NCBI GenBank assembly: GCA_947246015.1
Contig: CAMXQE010000006.1
Span: 52,125-116,124 of the forward strand
Source of the DNA: an uncultured Lachnospiraceae bacterium
Lineage (GTDB): Bacteria; Bacillota; Clostridia; Lachnospirales; Lachnospiraceae
Direction: 5' to 3'
Length of the DNA: 64,000 bases
In this document: piece by piece, positions 26,983 to 36,198 of the stretch
Layout of the letters: each line of letters starts with the position of its first letter
Position numbering within the stretch: the stretch's first letter is position 1
Program-made: the position numbers and the translations under genes
The notes under the pieces: generated by a model
Database searches by the model: none
Seen by the model: the letters and a program-made list of their open reading frames with translations, nothing else
What the model was told of the DNA's origin: nothing

Positions 26983-27335
26983 TATTGTACAGACCTGTTG
27001 GAACGAAAGAATTAGAACGGATAAAAGAAAGCGGATATCGGAAATATCCGCCAAGACTGCCGGAACAGCCTATTTTTTATCCTGTCTTAAACGAGAAATA
27101 CGCAGCGGAGATAGCATCCCGATGGAATGTGAAATACAATGAGGACCACAAAGGGTATGTGACAAAGTTCGAGATTGACGATGCCTATGCTGTGCAGTTT
27201 GAAGTGCATGTGGTGGGTGACAGTTATCATCAGGAGCTGTGGGTTCCTGCAGAAGAACTGGAAATATTTAACAGACATATTATCGGGGAAATACAGGTAA
27301 TCTGTGAATTTTCTGAGGATGGGAGCAGCGGGTAA
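26979..27335 (+). CDS. Uncharacterised small protein between xseA and xseB
   Basis: The 118-residue protein (MILYRPVGTKELERIKESGY...) overlaps the xseA stop in an ATGA and is therefore probably translated with it. It contains PPRLPEQPIFYPVLNEKYA and ELWVPAEELEIFNRHIIGEI. I recall similar proteins carrying an 'ADP-ribosylation/crystallin J1' label, but the residues of that enzyme family are not visible here and I would not rely on it. Its place between the two ExoVII subunit genes is unusual; whether it affects ExoVII is unknown. Confidence 0.75.
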   Translation: MILYRPVGTKELERIKESGYRKYPPRLPEQPIFYPVLNEKYAAEIASRWNVKYNEDHKGYVTKFEIDDAYAVQFEVHVVGDSYHQELWVPAEELEIFNRHIIGEIQVICEFSEDGSSG

Positions 27336-27406
27336 GACAGAAAGCGGAAAAGAGTCCGTAAGCAGGGAAGGAAAGCCGATACGGAAAGAGGGAGGCGGGA
27401 CAGGAA

Positions 27407-27712
27407 ATGGAAACAAATCCTACAGGAACAGAAAAAGAGAGAAAAAAAGAGAAAACGATAGAAAAAGAGGTAAAAAAAGAGATAGAAGACGGAAAGGGGC
27501 CAGTAAAGCCGGCAAAGCTAACTCTGGAAGAATCCTTCGAAGCGTTGGAGGAGATAGCTGCCAGGCTGGAATCAGAGGAGATTACGCTGGAGGAGTCGTT
27601 TCAGGTATATCAGAAGGGCATGGAGATATTGAAGCATTGCAATCAAAAGATTGACATGGTGGAAAAGAAAGTATTGAGAATCAATGAGGATGGACAGACG
27701 GATGAATTTTAA
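27407..27712 (+). CDS. xseB: Exodeoxyribonuclease VII small subunit
   Basis: XseB is the helical small subunit that wraps the XseA stalk. The core LTLEESFEALEEIAARLESE, then EITLEESFQVYQKGMEILKHCNQKI is the family signature. The protein has an extra N-terminal Lys/Glu-rich extension of about 35 residues (101 residues in total versus 70-85 usual). It lies downstream of the uncharacterised 118-residue gene and overlaps ispA by about 11 bases. Confidence 0.93.
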   Translation: METNPTGTEKERKKEKTIEKEVKKEIEDGKGPVKPAKLTLEESFEALEEIAARLESEEITLEESFQVYQKGMEILKHCNQKIDMVEKKVLRINEDGQTDEF

Positions 27713-28619
27713 GGAAGAATTAAGCGCAAGGACGGCACAGGCGGAGGATATCATCAAAAAATATCTTCCGAAAGAAGAAGGATACCAGAAGACGGTAGTG
27801 GAAGCCATGAATTACAGTATACTGGCAGGCGGGAAAAGGCTGCGCCCGATTCTGATGCAGGAAACGTTCCGGCTTTTCGGCGGCGGGGGTGAAGTGGTGG
27901 AGCCGTTTATGGCGGCATTGGAAATGGTGCATACCTATTCGTTAGTGCATGACGACCTTCCCTGTATGGACGATGACGAATACCGCCGGGGCAGGAAGAC
28001 GACCCATGTGGTATATGGGGAAGGGATGGCGGTGTTAGCAGGCGACGGGCTGTTAAATTATGCGTTCGAAACCGCGGCGAAAGCCTTTGAAATATCCGGA
28101 GACGGGGAAACGCTGCGCAGGGTGGCAAAAGCCCTTTCCGTGTTTGCAAAGAAAGCAGGTATCCATGGAATGATAGGGGGACAGACGGCGGATATTGAAG
28201 CGGAGGACAGGGAGACAAAAGGGTTGGAACATCCGGTGACGGAGGAACTGCTTCTTTTTATCCATGAGCATAAGACGGCAGCGTTAATCCAAAGTGCCAT
28301 GATGACCGGAGCCATACTGGCAGGAGCGGAGGAGGAAGAAATCCGCCAAATAGAAAAATGCGCTTACAATATCGGCATTGCATTCCAGATTCAGGATGAT
28401 ATTCTGGATGTCACCAGCAGTCTGGAAGTGTTGGGGAAAGCAGTGGGCAGCGATGAGAAAAACCATAAAACCACTTACGTTACCCTGAAGGGCATGGAGC
28501 AGGCGAAAAAAGATGTGGAGAGTCTTTCCGAAGAAGCGGTTGCCATTCTTGCTTCTTGTTCCGGCCGGAATGAATTTTTGGAGGAACTGGTCCGGCAGTT
28601 GGTAAGCAGGGAGAAGTAG
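27702..28619 (+). CDS. ispA: Polyprenyl (farnesyl) diphosphate synthase
   Basis: This is a short-chain trans-prenyl transferase making FPP or GPP-type diphosphates from IPP. The first Asp-rich motif is LVHDDLPCMDDDEYRRGR, with GEGMAVLAGDGLLNYAFE, and the second is FQIQDDILDVTS. The ORF track opens at 27684; ATG 27702 follows GAGGATGG and gives about 305 residues. Adjacent to dxs, it links isoprenoid precursor supply and chain building. Confidence 0.93.
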   Translation: MNFKEELSARTAQAEDIIKKYLPKEEGYQKTVVEAMNYSILAGGKRLRPILMQETFRLFGGGGEVVEPFMAALEMVHTYSLVHDDLPCMDDDEYRRGRKTTHVVYGEGMAVLAGDGLLNYAFETAAKAFEISGDGETLRRVAKALSVFAKKAGIHGMIGGQTADIEAEDRETKGLEHPVTEELLLFIHEHKTAALIQSAMMTGAILAGAEEEEIRQIEKCAYNIGIAFQIQDDILDVTSSLEVLGKAVGSDEKNHKTTYVTLKGMEQAKKDVESLSEEAVAILASCSGRNEFLEELVRQLVSREK

Positions 28620-28724
28620 GGAAGCGGGAAACAGGAGGCAATCGTTCCGGCAGACCGTATGGAATAAAAGAGGCGGCGGAAAGCTGGCAGGGCGGTTACG
28701 GAACCGGAATGGAGTAAAGAGGGT

Positions 28725-30593
28725 ATGGATATGCTACTGGACAGTATTCGGCAGGTAAATGACATTAAGAATATCAGCGAGGAAAATTATGAGGCGCTGG
28801 CAGAAGAAATCAGGCAGTTTTTAATAGAAAAAATAAGCGTGACGGGCGGACATCTCGGTTCGAATCTGGGTGCGGTGGAACTGACCATGGCGCTGCATCT
28901 GGCATTGAATCTTCCGGAAGATAAAATTATATGGGATGTGGGGCATCAGTCTTATACCCATAAGTTACTGACCGGAAGGCGGGACGGTTTTGAGACACTG
29001 CGCAAGTACGGCGGCATGAGCGGTTTTCCGAAACGCAAGGAGAGCAACTGCGACGCTTTTGACACCGGACACAGTTCCACCTCCATATCGGCGGGGCTGG
29101 GATTAGTAAAAGCGCGGGATTTAAGGGGTGAAAAACATACGGTGGTGTCGGTCATCGGGGACGGCTCCCTCACCGGGGGAATGGCATACGAAGCCCTGAA
29201 CAATGCGGCAAGGCTGGATACCAATTTTATTATTGTGCTGAATGACAATAATATGTCCATTTCGGAAAACGTGGGCGGCGTGTCCAGGTATCTGAATAAT
29301 GTCCGGACGGCGGATAGTTATCTGGGACTGCGGGACGGGGTATATAATACGCTGAAGGACATGCCAAAATACGGGGACCAGATGGTAAAATTCATACGCC
29401 GTGCGAAAAACAGCTTTAAGCAGCTGGTCATTCCGGGAATGATGTTTGAGGATATGGGCGTGACTTATCTGGGCCCGGTGGACGGGCATGACATTCCCCG
29501 TCTTATCCGTGTGCTGCAGGAAGCGAAAAGAGTAAAAAAAGCGGTAATCGTCCATGTGCTGACCCAGAAGGGCAAGGGGTACGCGCCTGCGGAGAGGCAT
29601 CCGGCAAGGTTTCATGGGGCGGAGCCGTTTGAAATAGAAACAGGGCTTCCTACGCATCCGCGGACGAAAGCAAATTATACGGATATCTTTTCTACCGTAA
29701 TGACGAAGCTGGGGCAGCGGGATGAAAAGGTAGTGGCGATTACAGCGGCCATGCCGGACGGTACGGGACTGAAGCGGTTCCACAATATGTATCCTGACCG
29801 CTTTTTTGATGTGGGAATTGCGGAGGAACACGCCGTAACTTTTGCGGCGGGACTGGCAGCAGGAGGAATGAAACCGATTGTGGCGGTGTATTCTTCTTTC
29901 CTGCAAAGGGCGTATGACCAGATTTTACATGATGTCTGTATCCAGAACCTTCCGGTGGTATTTGCCATCGACCGGGCGGGACTGGTGGGAAGCGACGGGG
30001 AAACGCATCAGGGAATTTTTGATTTGTCCTATTTATCTTCCATTCCAAATATGCATATCATGGCTCCGAAAAACAAATGGGAGCTTTCCGATATGATAAA
30101 ATATGCTGTGGATTTCGGTTCCCCGATTGCGGTGCGTTATCCGCGGGGAGAGGCTTATGACGGATTAAAGGAATTCCGTCTTCCGATTGAATATGGAAAG
30201 GGCGAATGGATTTATGAGGAGAAGGATATCTGCCTGATTGCGGTGGGTAGTATGGTGAAGGTAGCAGAGCAGGTACGCAGGGAACTGAAGGAAAGGGGAT
30301 ATTCCTGTTCCTTAATCAATGCCAGGTTCGTAAAGCCCATTGATGAAGAGATGATTATGGAAGCGCGGGCGGTACATAAACTGCTGGTGACGATGGAGGA
30401 AAATGTGGCAAGCGGCGGTTTTGGCGAGAAGGTAAGGGAGTTTCTCGACCGTACGGGAGGCGGAAAGATGCTTGCCATTACCATTCCCGACGAATATGTG
30501 GAACACGGAAATGTGGAGCTTTTGAAGCAGGAAATCGGCATGGATGCGGACAGTGTGGTCAAAAGGGTGATTACGGAATATTGTGCATTATAA
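28725..30593 (+). CDS. dxs: 1-deoxy-D-xylulose-5-phosphate synthase
   Basis: DXS condenses pyruvate and glyceraldehyde 3-phosphate using TPP, the first step of the MEP isoprenoid pathway. Landmarks are GHLGSNLGAVELTMALH, WDVGHQSYTHKLLTGR, the TPP-binding GDGSLTGGMAYEALNNA, and FDVGIAEEHAVTFAAGLA and DRAGLVGSDGETHQGIFDL. The length (622) is normal. It lies between ispA and tlyA as in many Firmicutes. Confidence 0.97.
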   Translation: MDMLLDSIRQVNDIKNISEENYEALAEEIRQFLIEKISVTGGHLGSNLGAVELTMALHLALNLPEDKIIWDVGHQSYTHKLLTGRRDGFETLRKYGGMSGFPKRKESNCDAFDTGHSSTSISAGLGLVKARDLRGEKHTVVSVIGDGSLTGGMAYEALNNAARLDTNFIIVLNDNNMSISENVGGVSRYLNNVRTADSYLGLRDGVYNTLKDMPKYGDQMVKFIRRAKNSFKQLVIPGMMFEDMGVTYLGPVDGHDIPRLIRVLQEAKRVKKAVIVHVLTQKGKGYAPAERHPARFHGAEPFEIETGLPTHPRTKANYTDIFSTVMTKLGQRDEKVVAITAAMPDGTGLKRFHNMYPDRFFDVGIAEEHAVTFAAGLAAGGMKPIVAVYSSFLQRAYDQILHDVCIQNLPVVFAIDRAGLVGSDGETHQGIFDLSYLSSIPNMHIMAPKNKWELSDMIKYAVDFGSPIAVRYPRGEAYDGLKEFRLPIEYGKGEWIYEEKDICLIAVGSMVKVAEQVRRELKERGYSCSLINARFVKPIDEEMIMEARAVHKLLVTMEENVASGGFGEKVREFLDRTGGGKMLAITIPDEYVEHGNVELLKQEIGMDADSVVKRVITEYCAL

Positions 30594-30692
30594 ATGTTCC
30601 GGAAGTCCTGCATGACGGGAACAGGCTGGCGGCGGTGAAAGCCGGTGGGCATTTTAAAATACAGAGAATGTAAAATACGGAAGGAACGCAGC

Positions 30693-31583
30693 ATGAAAGA
30701 ACGTTTGGACATACTTTTGGTACAGCAGGGCTATGCTCCGTCCAGGGAGAAGGCGAAAGCAATCATTATGTCCGGCAATGTATTTGTCAACGGGCAGAGA
30801 GAGGATAAGGCAGGAACTGTTTTTGACGGGGCTAAAGTCCATATCGAAGTGAAAGGCAGTACTTTAAAATATGTGAGCAGGGGTGGTTTAAAACTGGAAA
30901 AAGCAATCCTTTCTTTCGGTATCGGTCTGCAGGATAAAGTATGTATGGACATCGGAGCTTCTACCGGAGGCTTTACGGACTGTATGCTGCAAAACGGTGC
31001 GGCCAGAGTGTATTCCGTAGATGTCGGGCATGGACAGCTGGACTGGAAGCTTCGGACGGATGAGCGTGTAATCTGCATGGAGAAGACAAATTTCCGTTAT
31101 ATGATGCCGCAGGACCTTGAGGAAAGGCTTGACTTCGCGTCTGTGGATGTTTCTTTTATTTCCCTCACGAAAATTCTGATACCGGCGCGGAATCTGCTGG
31201 CGGCACACGGACAGATGGTCTGCCTGATTAAGCCACAGTTTGAGGCAGGAAAGGATAAAGTAGGAAAAAAAGGCGTGGTGCGGGAACCGGAAATCCACGA
31301 AGAAGTGATAAAGAAAGTAGTGGATTACGCAGAGTTTATCGGATTTTACATAGCAGGACTGGAATATTCCCCAATCAAGGGACCGGAGGGAAATATCGAA
31401 TACCTGGTTTATCTGAAAAAGAAAAAGGAAGAAGAGATACCGGAAGAAATCGAAACGCTTACGGAGGCGGAGGCGGAAAAACGGTTAGAGGAAATTCTGA
31501 CGGAGCAAAGCGGGGCATCGTGGGAGACAGGGATGGCAGCGCTGATTGCCCGGACAGTAAAGGCAGCGCACGGGGTTTTGTAA
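30693..31583 (+). CDS. tlyA: TlyA-family rRNA 2'-O-methyltransferase
   Basis: TlyA proteins methylate 16S/23S rRNA 2'-O positions. An N-terminal S4 RNA-binding domain (ERLDILLVQQGYAPSREKAKA) is followed by a FtsJ-like SAM methyltransferase fold with MDIGASTGGFTDCMLQNGA (SAM loop), YSVDVGHGQLDW and FASVDVSFISLTKIL. An unusual Glu-rich segment precedes the C-terminus. The ORF track opens at 30645, but GGAAGGA at 30679-30685 supports ATG 30693. Confidence 0.93.
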   Translation: MKERLDILLVQQGYAPSREKAKAIIMSGNVFVNGQREDKAGTVFDGAKVHIEVKGSTLKYVSRGGLKLEKAILSFGIGLQDKVCMDIGASTGGFTDCMLQNGAARVYSVDVGHGQLDWKLRTDERVICMEKTNFRYMMPQDLEERLDFASVDVSFISLTKILIPARNLLAAHGQMVCLIKPQFEAGKDKVGKKGVVREPEIHEEVIKKVVDYAEFIGFYIAGLEYSPIKGPEGNIEYLVYLKKKKEEEIPEEIETLTEAEAEKRLEEILTEQSGASWETGMAALIARTVKAAHGVL

Positions 31584-31660
31584 AAGGCGCGGCGGTTTAT
31601 GTCTGCGGGACATCCGTGAACTGGGGATACACGGAAAGCAGCGCAGGAATGGGGTAAAGG

Positions 31661-32554
31661 ATGAGGCATTTTTATGTAATCACCAACGGGCATAAGGACC
31701 GTAATTTGGAGAAGACTAATTATATTAAGGAATATCTGGAACAGCGCGGCAGGAAATGCACGGTGCAGGTACAGAGAGCGGGAGGGGAACGGCATTATAC
31801 GGAATCTTCGCGGATTCCGTGGGATGTGGACTGTATTCTCGTGCTGGGAGGGGACGGGACTTTGTTAGAGGCAGCGCGGGATACCATCAACAGGGATATT
31901 CCCCTGCTTGGCATCAATCTCGGAACGTTAGGTTATCTGGCGGAGGTGGAAGAAACCGGATTGGATGCAGCGTTAAACCAGCTGATGGAGGACCAGTACG
32001 AAGTGGAACAGAGAATGATGCTGACCGGACGGGTGGTACGCGGCAGTTATCATAAAAAGCTGCATGAAGAGAAAGGAATCCCGCAGACCGGGACGGAAGA
32101 ATACCACGCGTTGAATGATATCGCCGTTACAAGAAGCGGTTCTTTGCAGATTATCCGTTTTCAGATTTATGTGAACGGGCAGTTTTTAAACGAATACCAC
32201 GCGGACGGTGTAATCGTGGCAACGCCTACCGGCTCTACCGGTTATAATCTGTCGGCAGGCGGTCCCATTGTGGAACCGAAAGCAGAGCTTATATTAATGA
32301 CGCCTATCTGTCCCCATACATTGAATACGAGAAGCATCATCCTTTCACCGATGGACAGAGTGGAATTGCAGATAGGGGAAGGGCGGGAAGGCAGTGTGCA
32401 GCAGGTAGAAGTTAATTTTGACGGAAGCCGGAAGCTGACGCTGTATACCGGAGATAAAGTGGAAATAGAAAAAGCAGTCATGACCACAGGTATCGTAAAG
32501 CTGAGCAGGGTCAGCTTCCTTGGGGTGCTGCATAAGAAAATGAACGAAACATAA
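31661..32554 (+). CDS. nadK: NAD kinase
   Basis: NadK phosphorylates NAD to NADP. The diagnostic motifs are LVLGGDGTLLEAARDTINRD (GGDGT), GINLGTLGYLAEVEETG, LNDIAVTRSG (NE/D motif variant) and DGVIVATPTGSTGYNLSAGG. The 297-residue length is typical. The gene stands between tlyA and argR as in B. subtilis and many clostridia. Confidence 0.95.
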   Translation: MRHFYVITNGHKDRNLEKTNYIKEYLEQRGRKCTVQVQRAGGERHYTESSRIPWDVDCILVLGGDGTLLEAARDTINRDIPLLGINLGTLGYLAEVEETGLDAALNQLMEDQYEVEQRMMLTGRVVRGSYHKKLHEEKGIPQTGTEEYHALNDIAVTRSGSLQIIRFQIYVNGQFLNEYHADGVIVATPTGSTGYNLSAGGPIVEPKAELILMTPICPHTLNTRSIILSPMDRVELQIGEGREGSVQQVEVNFDGSRKLTLYTGDKVEIEKAVMTTGIVKLSRVSFLGVLHKKMNET

Positions 32555-32596
32555 AGGGACAGGCTTTGAAAAGTTAAAACCAGTTGGAGGTTATGT

Positions 32597-33049
32597 ATGA
32601 AGAAGAGCAGGCACAGCAAAATCGTGGAGCTGATTGAGAGCTATGATATCGAAACGCAGGACGAGTTGGCAGAGCGCTTGCGGGATGCGGGATTTCAGGT
32701 GACGCAGGCAACGGTATCGAGGGATATCAGGGAACTGAAACTTTCGAAAATCCCGACCGGTGACGGAAATCAGAAATATGTAGTATTAAAACAGGACGAC
32801 CGCTATATGGGGGATAAATATATCCGTGTGCTGAAGGATGGTTTTGTATCAATGGATATGGCACAGAATATTCTGGTGATGAAGACCGTATCGGGAATGG
32901 CGATGGCAGTGGCGGCTGCGGTGGATACCATGAAGCTTAAGGAAATCGTAGGTTCCATAGCCGGCGACGATACAATCATGATAGCAGTGCGGACTGTGGA
33001 AGATACGAAAACCGTCATGGATAAAATCCATAAAATGTTAGAAACGTGA
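32597..33049 (+). CDS. argR: Arginine repressor ArgR/AhrC
   Basis: ArgR is the hexameric arginine-sensing transcription factor controlling arginine genes. The N-terminal winged helix shows RHSKIVELIESYDIETQDEL and VTQATVSRDIRELKLSKIP, and the C-terminal arginine-binding domain ends with GDDTIMIAVRTVEDTKTVMD. The 150-residue length is standard. A TTGGAGG ribosome site precedes it. Confidence 0.96.
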   Translation: MKKSRHSKIVELIESYDIETQDELAERLRDAGFQVTQATVSRDIRELKLSKIPTGDGNQKYVVLKQDDRYMGDKYIRVLKDGFVSMDMAQNILVMKTVSGMAMAVAAAVDTMKLKEIVGSIAGDDTIMIAVRTVEDTKTVMDKIHKMLET

Positions 33050-33105
33050 AGGAAATGAAGATTGCTTATGCCGTGTAGTAAAGCGGTTCAGGAATGGGGA
33101 TAAAG

Positions 33106-34791
33106 ATGTTAGTAAGTTTACATGTGAAGAATCTGGCGTTGATTGACGAAGAGGAAGTGTATTTTGGGGAAGGGCTGAATATCCTGACGGGGGAAACCGG
33201 CGCCGGAAAGTCAATCATTATCGGTTCCGTCAATCTGGCTCTCGGTGCGAAAGCGGATAAGGAACTGATACGGACCGGCGCGGAATACGCTTTGATTGAG
33301 CTGGTGTTCCAGTTGGATGAAAGGCAGGAAAAGAAGTTAAAGGAGATGGAATTCTATCCTGAAGAGGACGGAATTTTTATCATTCAGCGTAAAATCATGC
33401 CTGCCAGAAGTGTCTGCAAGGTATGCGGGGAAACAGTGGGGGCGAAACAGCTGCAGGATATAGCAGAGGTTCTCATTGCAATCCATGGACAGCATGAAAA
33501 TCAGACTCTGCTTCAGAAGAGAAGGCATCGTGAAATATTGGATGAGTATGCGGGGAAAAAGGCGGCCGACTGCCTGAAAAGGGTAGGCGGCAGTTATCAG
33601 GAATATATCAGGCTGCTTAAGGAACTGGAGGAAGGCGGAAGCGACGGGGAAGCAAGGGAGCGGGAGGCTGCCCTGCTTCGGTTTGAAGTAGAGGAGATAG
33701 AGAAAGCAGAGCTGAAGGCAGGGGAAGACGAGGAACTGGAGCAGGATTACCGCAGGATGGTGAACAGCCGTAAAATTAAAGAAGCGGTCTATGCGGCATA
33801 CCGCATGACCGGGGCGGATTCGGAAGAGAATGCCGGGGAAACAGTTGGGCGTGCGCTCCGGGAAATCAGGAGTGTTTCCGCTTACGATGAAGCGTTGGCG
33901 GATTTGGAAAATATGCTGGGGGACATTGATAATCTGCTGAACGATTTTAACCGGCAGATGGCGGATTATATGGAAAGTCTGGAATTTGATGAAACGGAAT
34001 TCGTGCAGACGGAAAACCGCCTGAATCTGTTAAATCATTTAAAATCCAAATATGGAAAAAATATTGAGGAAGTGCTGGTATATAAACAGCGCGGGGAAGA
34101 AAGACTAAATGTATTGGAGAATTATGAAATTTACAGGCAGCAATTGGACCAGAAACTAAGCGGGTTGAAGCAGGAACTGGAAACGGCCTGTGAAAAGCTG
34201 TCCGGACTCCGTACCAAACAGGCTTCAGAACTGGAGAAGCGTTTGAAACAGGCGCTTCGGGAATTGAATTTTGAAGATGTGCGGCTGGAAATCCAGGTCC
34301 GGCCTCAGCCGGGACATTTTACAGCGGAAGGTTATGACGATGTGGAATTTATGATTTCCACGAATAAGGGAGAACAACTGAAACCGCTGAGCCAGGTAGC
34401 AAGCGGCGGCGAGTTGTCACGGATTATGCTGGCGTTTAAGACGGTATTGGCGGACAAGGATGAGATATCTTCTCTTATTTTCGATGAAATCGATACGGGT
34501 ATCAGCGGGAAGACGGCATGGAAGGTATCCGAAAAGCTGGGAATTTTAGGAAAGAGCCATCAGGTAATCTGCATTACCCATCTGCCGCAGATTGCGGCGA
34601 TGTCGGATGTCCATTTTCTGATTGAGAAGGGAAGCAAAAAGGAAAGGACCGTTACGACCATTAGGAAAATCGAAGGGGAAGAAGACCTGAGGGAACTGGC
34701 GCGGATGCTGGGAGGAGCTGAAATTACGGAGGCTGCCTTGGAAAATGCGCGGGAAATGAAAGATTTGGCAAGAAATACAAAACAATACTAA
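33106..34791 (+). CDS. recN: DNA repair protein RecN
   Basis: RecN is an SMC-like ATPase for double-strand break repair. The head domain has GETGAGKSIIIGSVNLALGA (Walker A) at the N-terminus and ASGGELSRIMLAFKTVLAD (signature) plus SLIFDEIDTGISGKTAW (Walker B) at the C-terminus, with a long coiled coil in between. The ORF track opens at 33094; ATG 33106 is the better family start (MLVSLHVKNLALIDE). Confidence 0.96.
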   Translation: MLVSLHVKNLALIDEEEVYFGEGLNILTGETGAGKSIIIGSVNLALGAKADKELIRTGAEYALIELVFQLDERQEKKLKEMEFYPEEDGIFIIQRKIMPARSVCKVCGETVGAKQLQDIAEVLIAIHGQHENQTLLQKRRHREILDEYAGKKAADCLKRVGGSYQEYIRLLKELEEGGSDGEAREREAALLRFEVEEIEKAELKAGEDEELEQDYRRMVNSRKIKEAVYAAYRMTGADSEENAGETVGRALREIRSVSAYDEALADLENMLGDIDNLLNDFNRQMADYMESLEFDETEFVQTENRLNLLNHLKSKYGKNIEEVLVYKQRGEERLNVLENYEIYRQQLDQKLSGLKQELETACEKLSGLRTKQASELEKRLKQALRELNFEDVRLEIQVRPQPGHFTAEGYDDVEFMISTNKGEQLKPLSQVASGGELSRIMLAFKTVLADKDEISSLIFDEIDTGISGKTAWKVSEKLGILGKSHQVICITHLPQIAAMSDVHFLIEKGSKKERTVTTIRKIEGEEDLRELARMLGGAEITEAALENAREMKDLARNTKQY

Positions 34792-34792
34792 A

Positions 34793-34820
34793 GTAAAAAA
34801 GACAAGTTCTTCACATACTA
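34793..34820 (+). promoter_or_regulatory. Possible sigma-G/F promoter of spoIVB
   Basis: CATACTA (34814-34820) matches the forespore sigma-G -10 pattern CATnnTA. A GTAAA 16 bases upstream is a poor fit to the -35 (GHATR). spoIVB is a forespore gene in B. subtilis, so the position is plausible, but the -35 is weak. Confidence 0.3.
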
Positions 34821-34827
34821 AGGAAGA

Positions 34828-36150
34828 TTGGTGAAAGGATGTGAGAACTTGCGAAGAAAAAACGGGAAAGACAAAACAAGGATTGATAAATATAGAACCT
34901 GCCTTTATTTTGCTCTTGCAGGCAGTGTGGCAGCTTTGGTCTGCGCCAGTTATTTTGCCCTGTGGAAAAAGATTCCTTCTAATATAAAAATCAGAGCGGG
35001 AGTGGATCAGACTTTGGATTTGCAGGTGCCGGCATCGGGGGAAATCTATAAGGATGCGGTAGAGGTAAGCGGATTTACAGGCTCCAATATTCCAAAGGAC
35101 AGCGTCCATATCGATCTGGCGAAACCGGTCACGATCAAAGCAAATGCAATTGAAAAATATGTACTGGATTTAAAGCTGTTCGGCATCATCCCCTTAAAGT
35201 CGGTGGATGTGCAGGTAATTCAGGACAAGACCCTTACTCCGGCGGGGATACCGATTGGAATCTATGTAAAGACGCAGGGGGTACTGGTTATCGGGGTAGG
35301 AAATTTCACGGGAGAAGACGGGCAGAGCCTCTGTCCGGCCCAGTATATCCTCCAGTCGGGCGATTATATTATAGAAGTGAACGATGAGGAGGTTACGGGA
35401 AAAAAGGATTTTGTAGAAAAAGTGAAGCACAGCGAAGGTCAGGAGATGGTGCTTCTGGTAAAGCGCGGAGAGGAGAATCTGACGCTGAAGGTAAAGCCGG
35501 AAACCAGTCAGTCGGGCGACTATAAAATCGGTGTCTGGGTCAGGGATAACGCGCAGGGTGTGGGAACGATGACTTATTTGGGCGACCATTCGGATTTCGG
35601 TGCATTGGGGCATGGAATCAATGATGTGGATACGAGTACGCTTATGGAATTGGAAAAAGGAACACTGTATCATACGGAAATCATCGGAATCACAAGAGGC
35701 GGGAACGGCTCTCCGGGGGAACTGACCGGTTATATTGAATATGACGAGTCCAATATCATAGGAGATATCAGGGAGAATACGGCGGAGGGAATTTTCGGGA
35801 ACTGTAGTGAGCAGATTTATTCAGCCATACCCTTCGAACCTCTTCCGATTGGTCTGAAGCAGGAAATCACCAGAGGAAAAGCGCAGATTATATGCAGCAT
35901 AGACGGGGAACCGGATTATTATGATATTGAGATATTGGAGACACATTTGGATAACGACAATGTAAACAGAGGAATTGTACTGCGGATTACCGACCCGGAA
36001 CTGTTAGCCCTTACAGGCGGAATCGTACAGGGGATGAGCGGTTCGCCGATTGTGCAGAATGGGAAAATCGTAGGAGCTGTCACCCATGTGCTGGTACAGG
36101 ATTCTACAAAGGGGTATGGGATTTTCATCGAGAATATGCTTACGCATTAA
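34828..36150 (+). CDS. spoIVB: SpoIVB serine peptidase
   Basis: SpoIVB is made in the forespore and secreted to trigger sigma-K activation. It has an N-terminal membrane anchor (CLYFALAGSVAALVCASYFAL), a PDZ domain around GDYIIEVNDEEVTGKKDFVEKV, and an S55 peptidase domain with conserved GALGHGINDVDT (His) and GGIVQGMSGSPIVQNGK (catalytic Ser). No ATG is available; TTG 34828, GTG 34831 or TTG 34849 could start translation. The recN-spoIVB pair is classic, but spo0A does not follow directly. Confidence 0.94.
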   Translation: MVKGCENLRRKNGKDKTRIDKYRTCLYFALAGSVAALVCASYFALWKKIPSNIKIRAGVDQTLDLQVPASGEIYKDAVEVSGFTGSNIPKDSVHIDLAKPVTIKANAIEKYVLDLKLFGIIPLKSVDVQVIQDKTLTPAGIPIGIYVKTQGVLVIGVGNFTGEDGQSLCPAQYILQSGDYIIEVNDEEVTGKKDFVEKVKHSEGQEMVLLVKRGEENLTLKVKPETSQSGDYKIGVWVRDNAQGVGTMTYLGDHSDFGALGHGINDVDTSTLMELEKGTLYHTEIIGITRGGNGSPGELTGYIEYDESNIIGDIRENTAEGIFGNCSEQIYSAIPFEPLPIGLKQEITRGKAQIICSIDGEPDYYDIEILETHLDNDNVNRGIVLRITDPELLALTGGIVQGMSGSPIVQNGKIVGAVTHVLVQDSTKGYGIFIENMLTH

Positions 36151-36155
36151 GGGTT

Positions 36156-36198
36156 ATGCCCAATGGGAATGCTTCGCAAGGGCATTTCCGTTGGGCAT
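36156..36198. terminator. Bidirectional hairpin between spoIVB and araC-type gene
   Basis: ATGCCCAATGGGAATGC pairs with GCATTTCCGTTGGGCAT through a near-perfect stem of about 17 pairs with G-T wobbles. It sits between convergent spoIVB and the AraC gene and touches the AraC stop codon. It marks the left border of the inserted uronate cassette. Confidence 0.7.
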
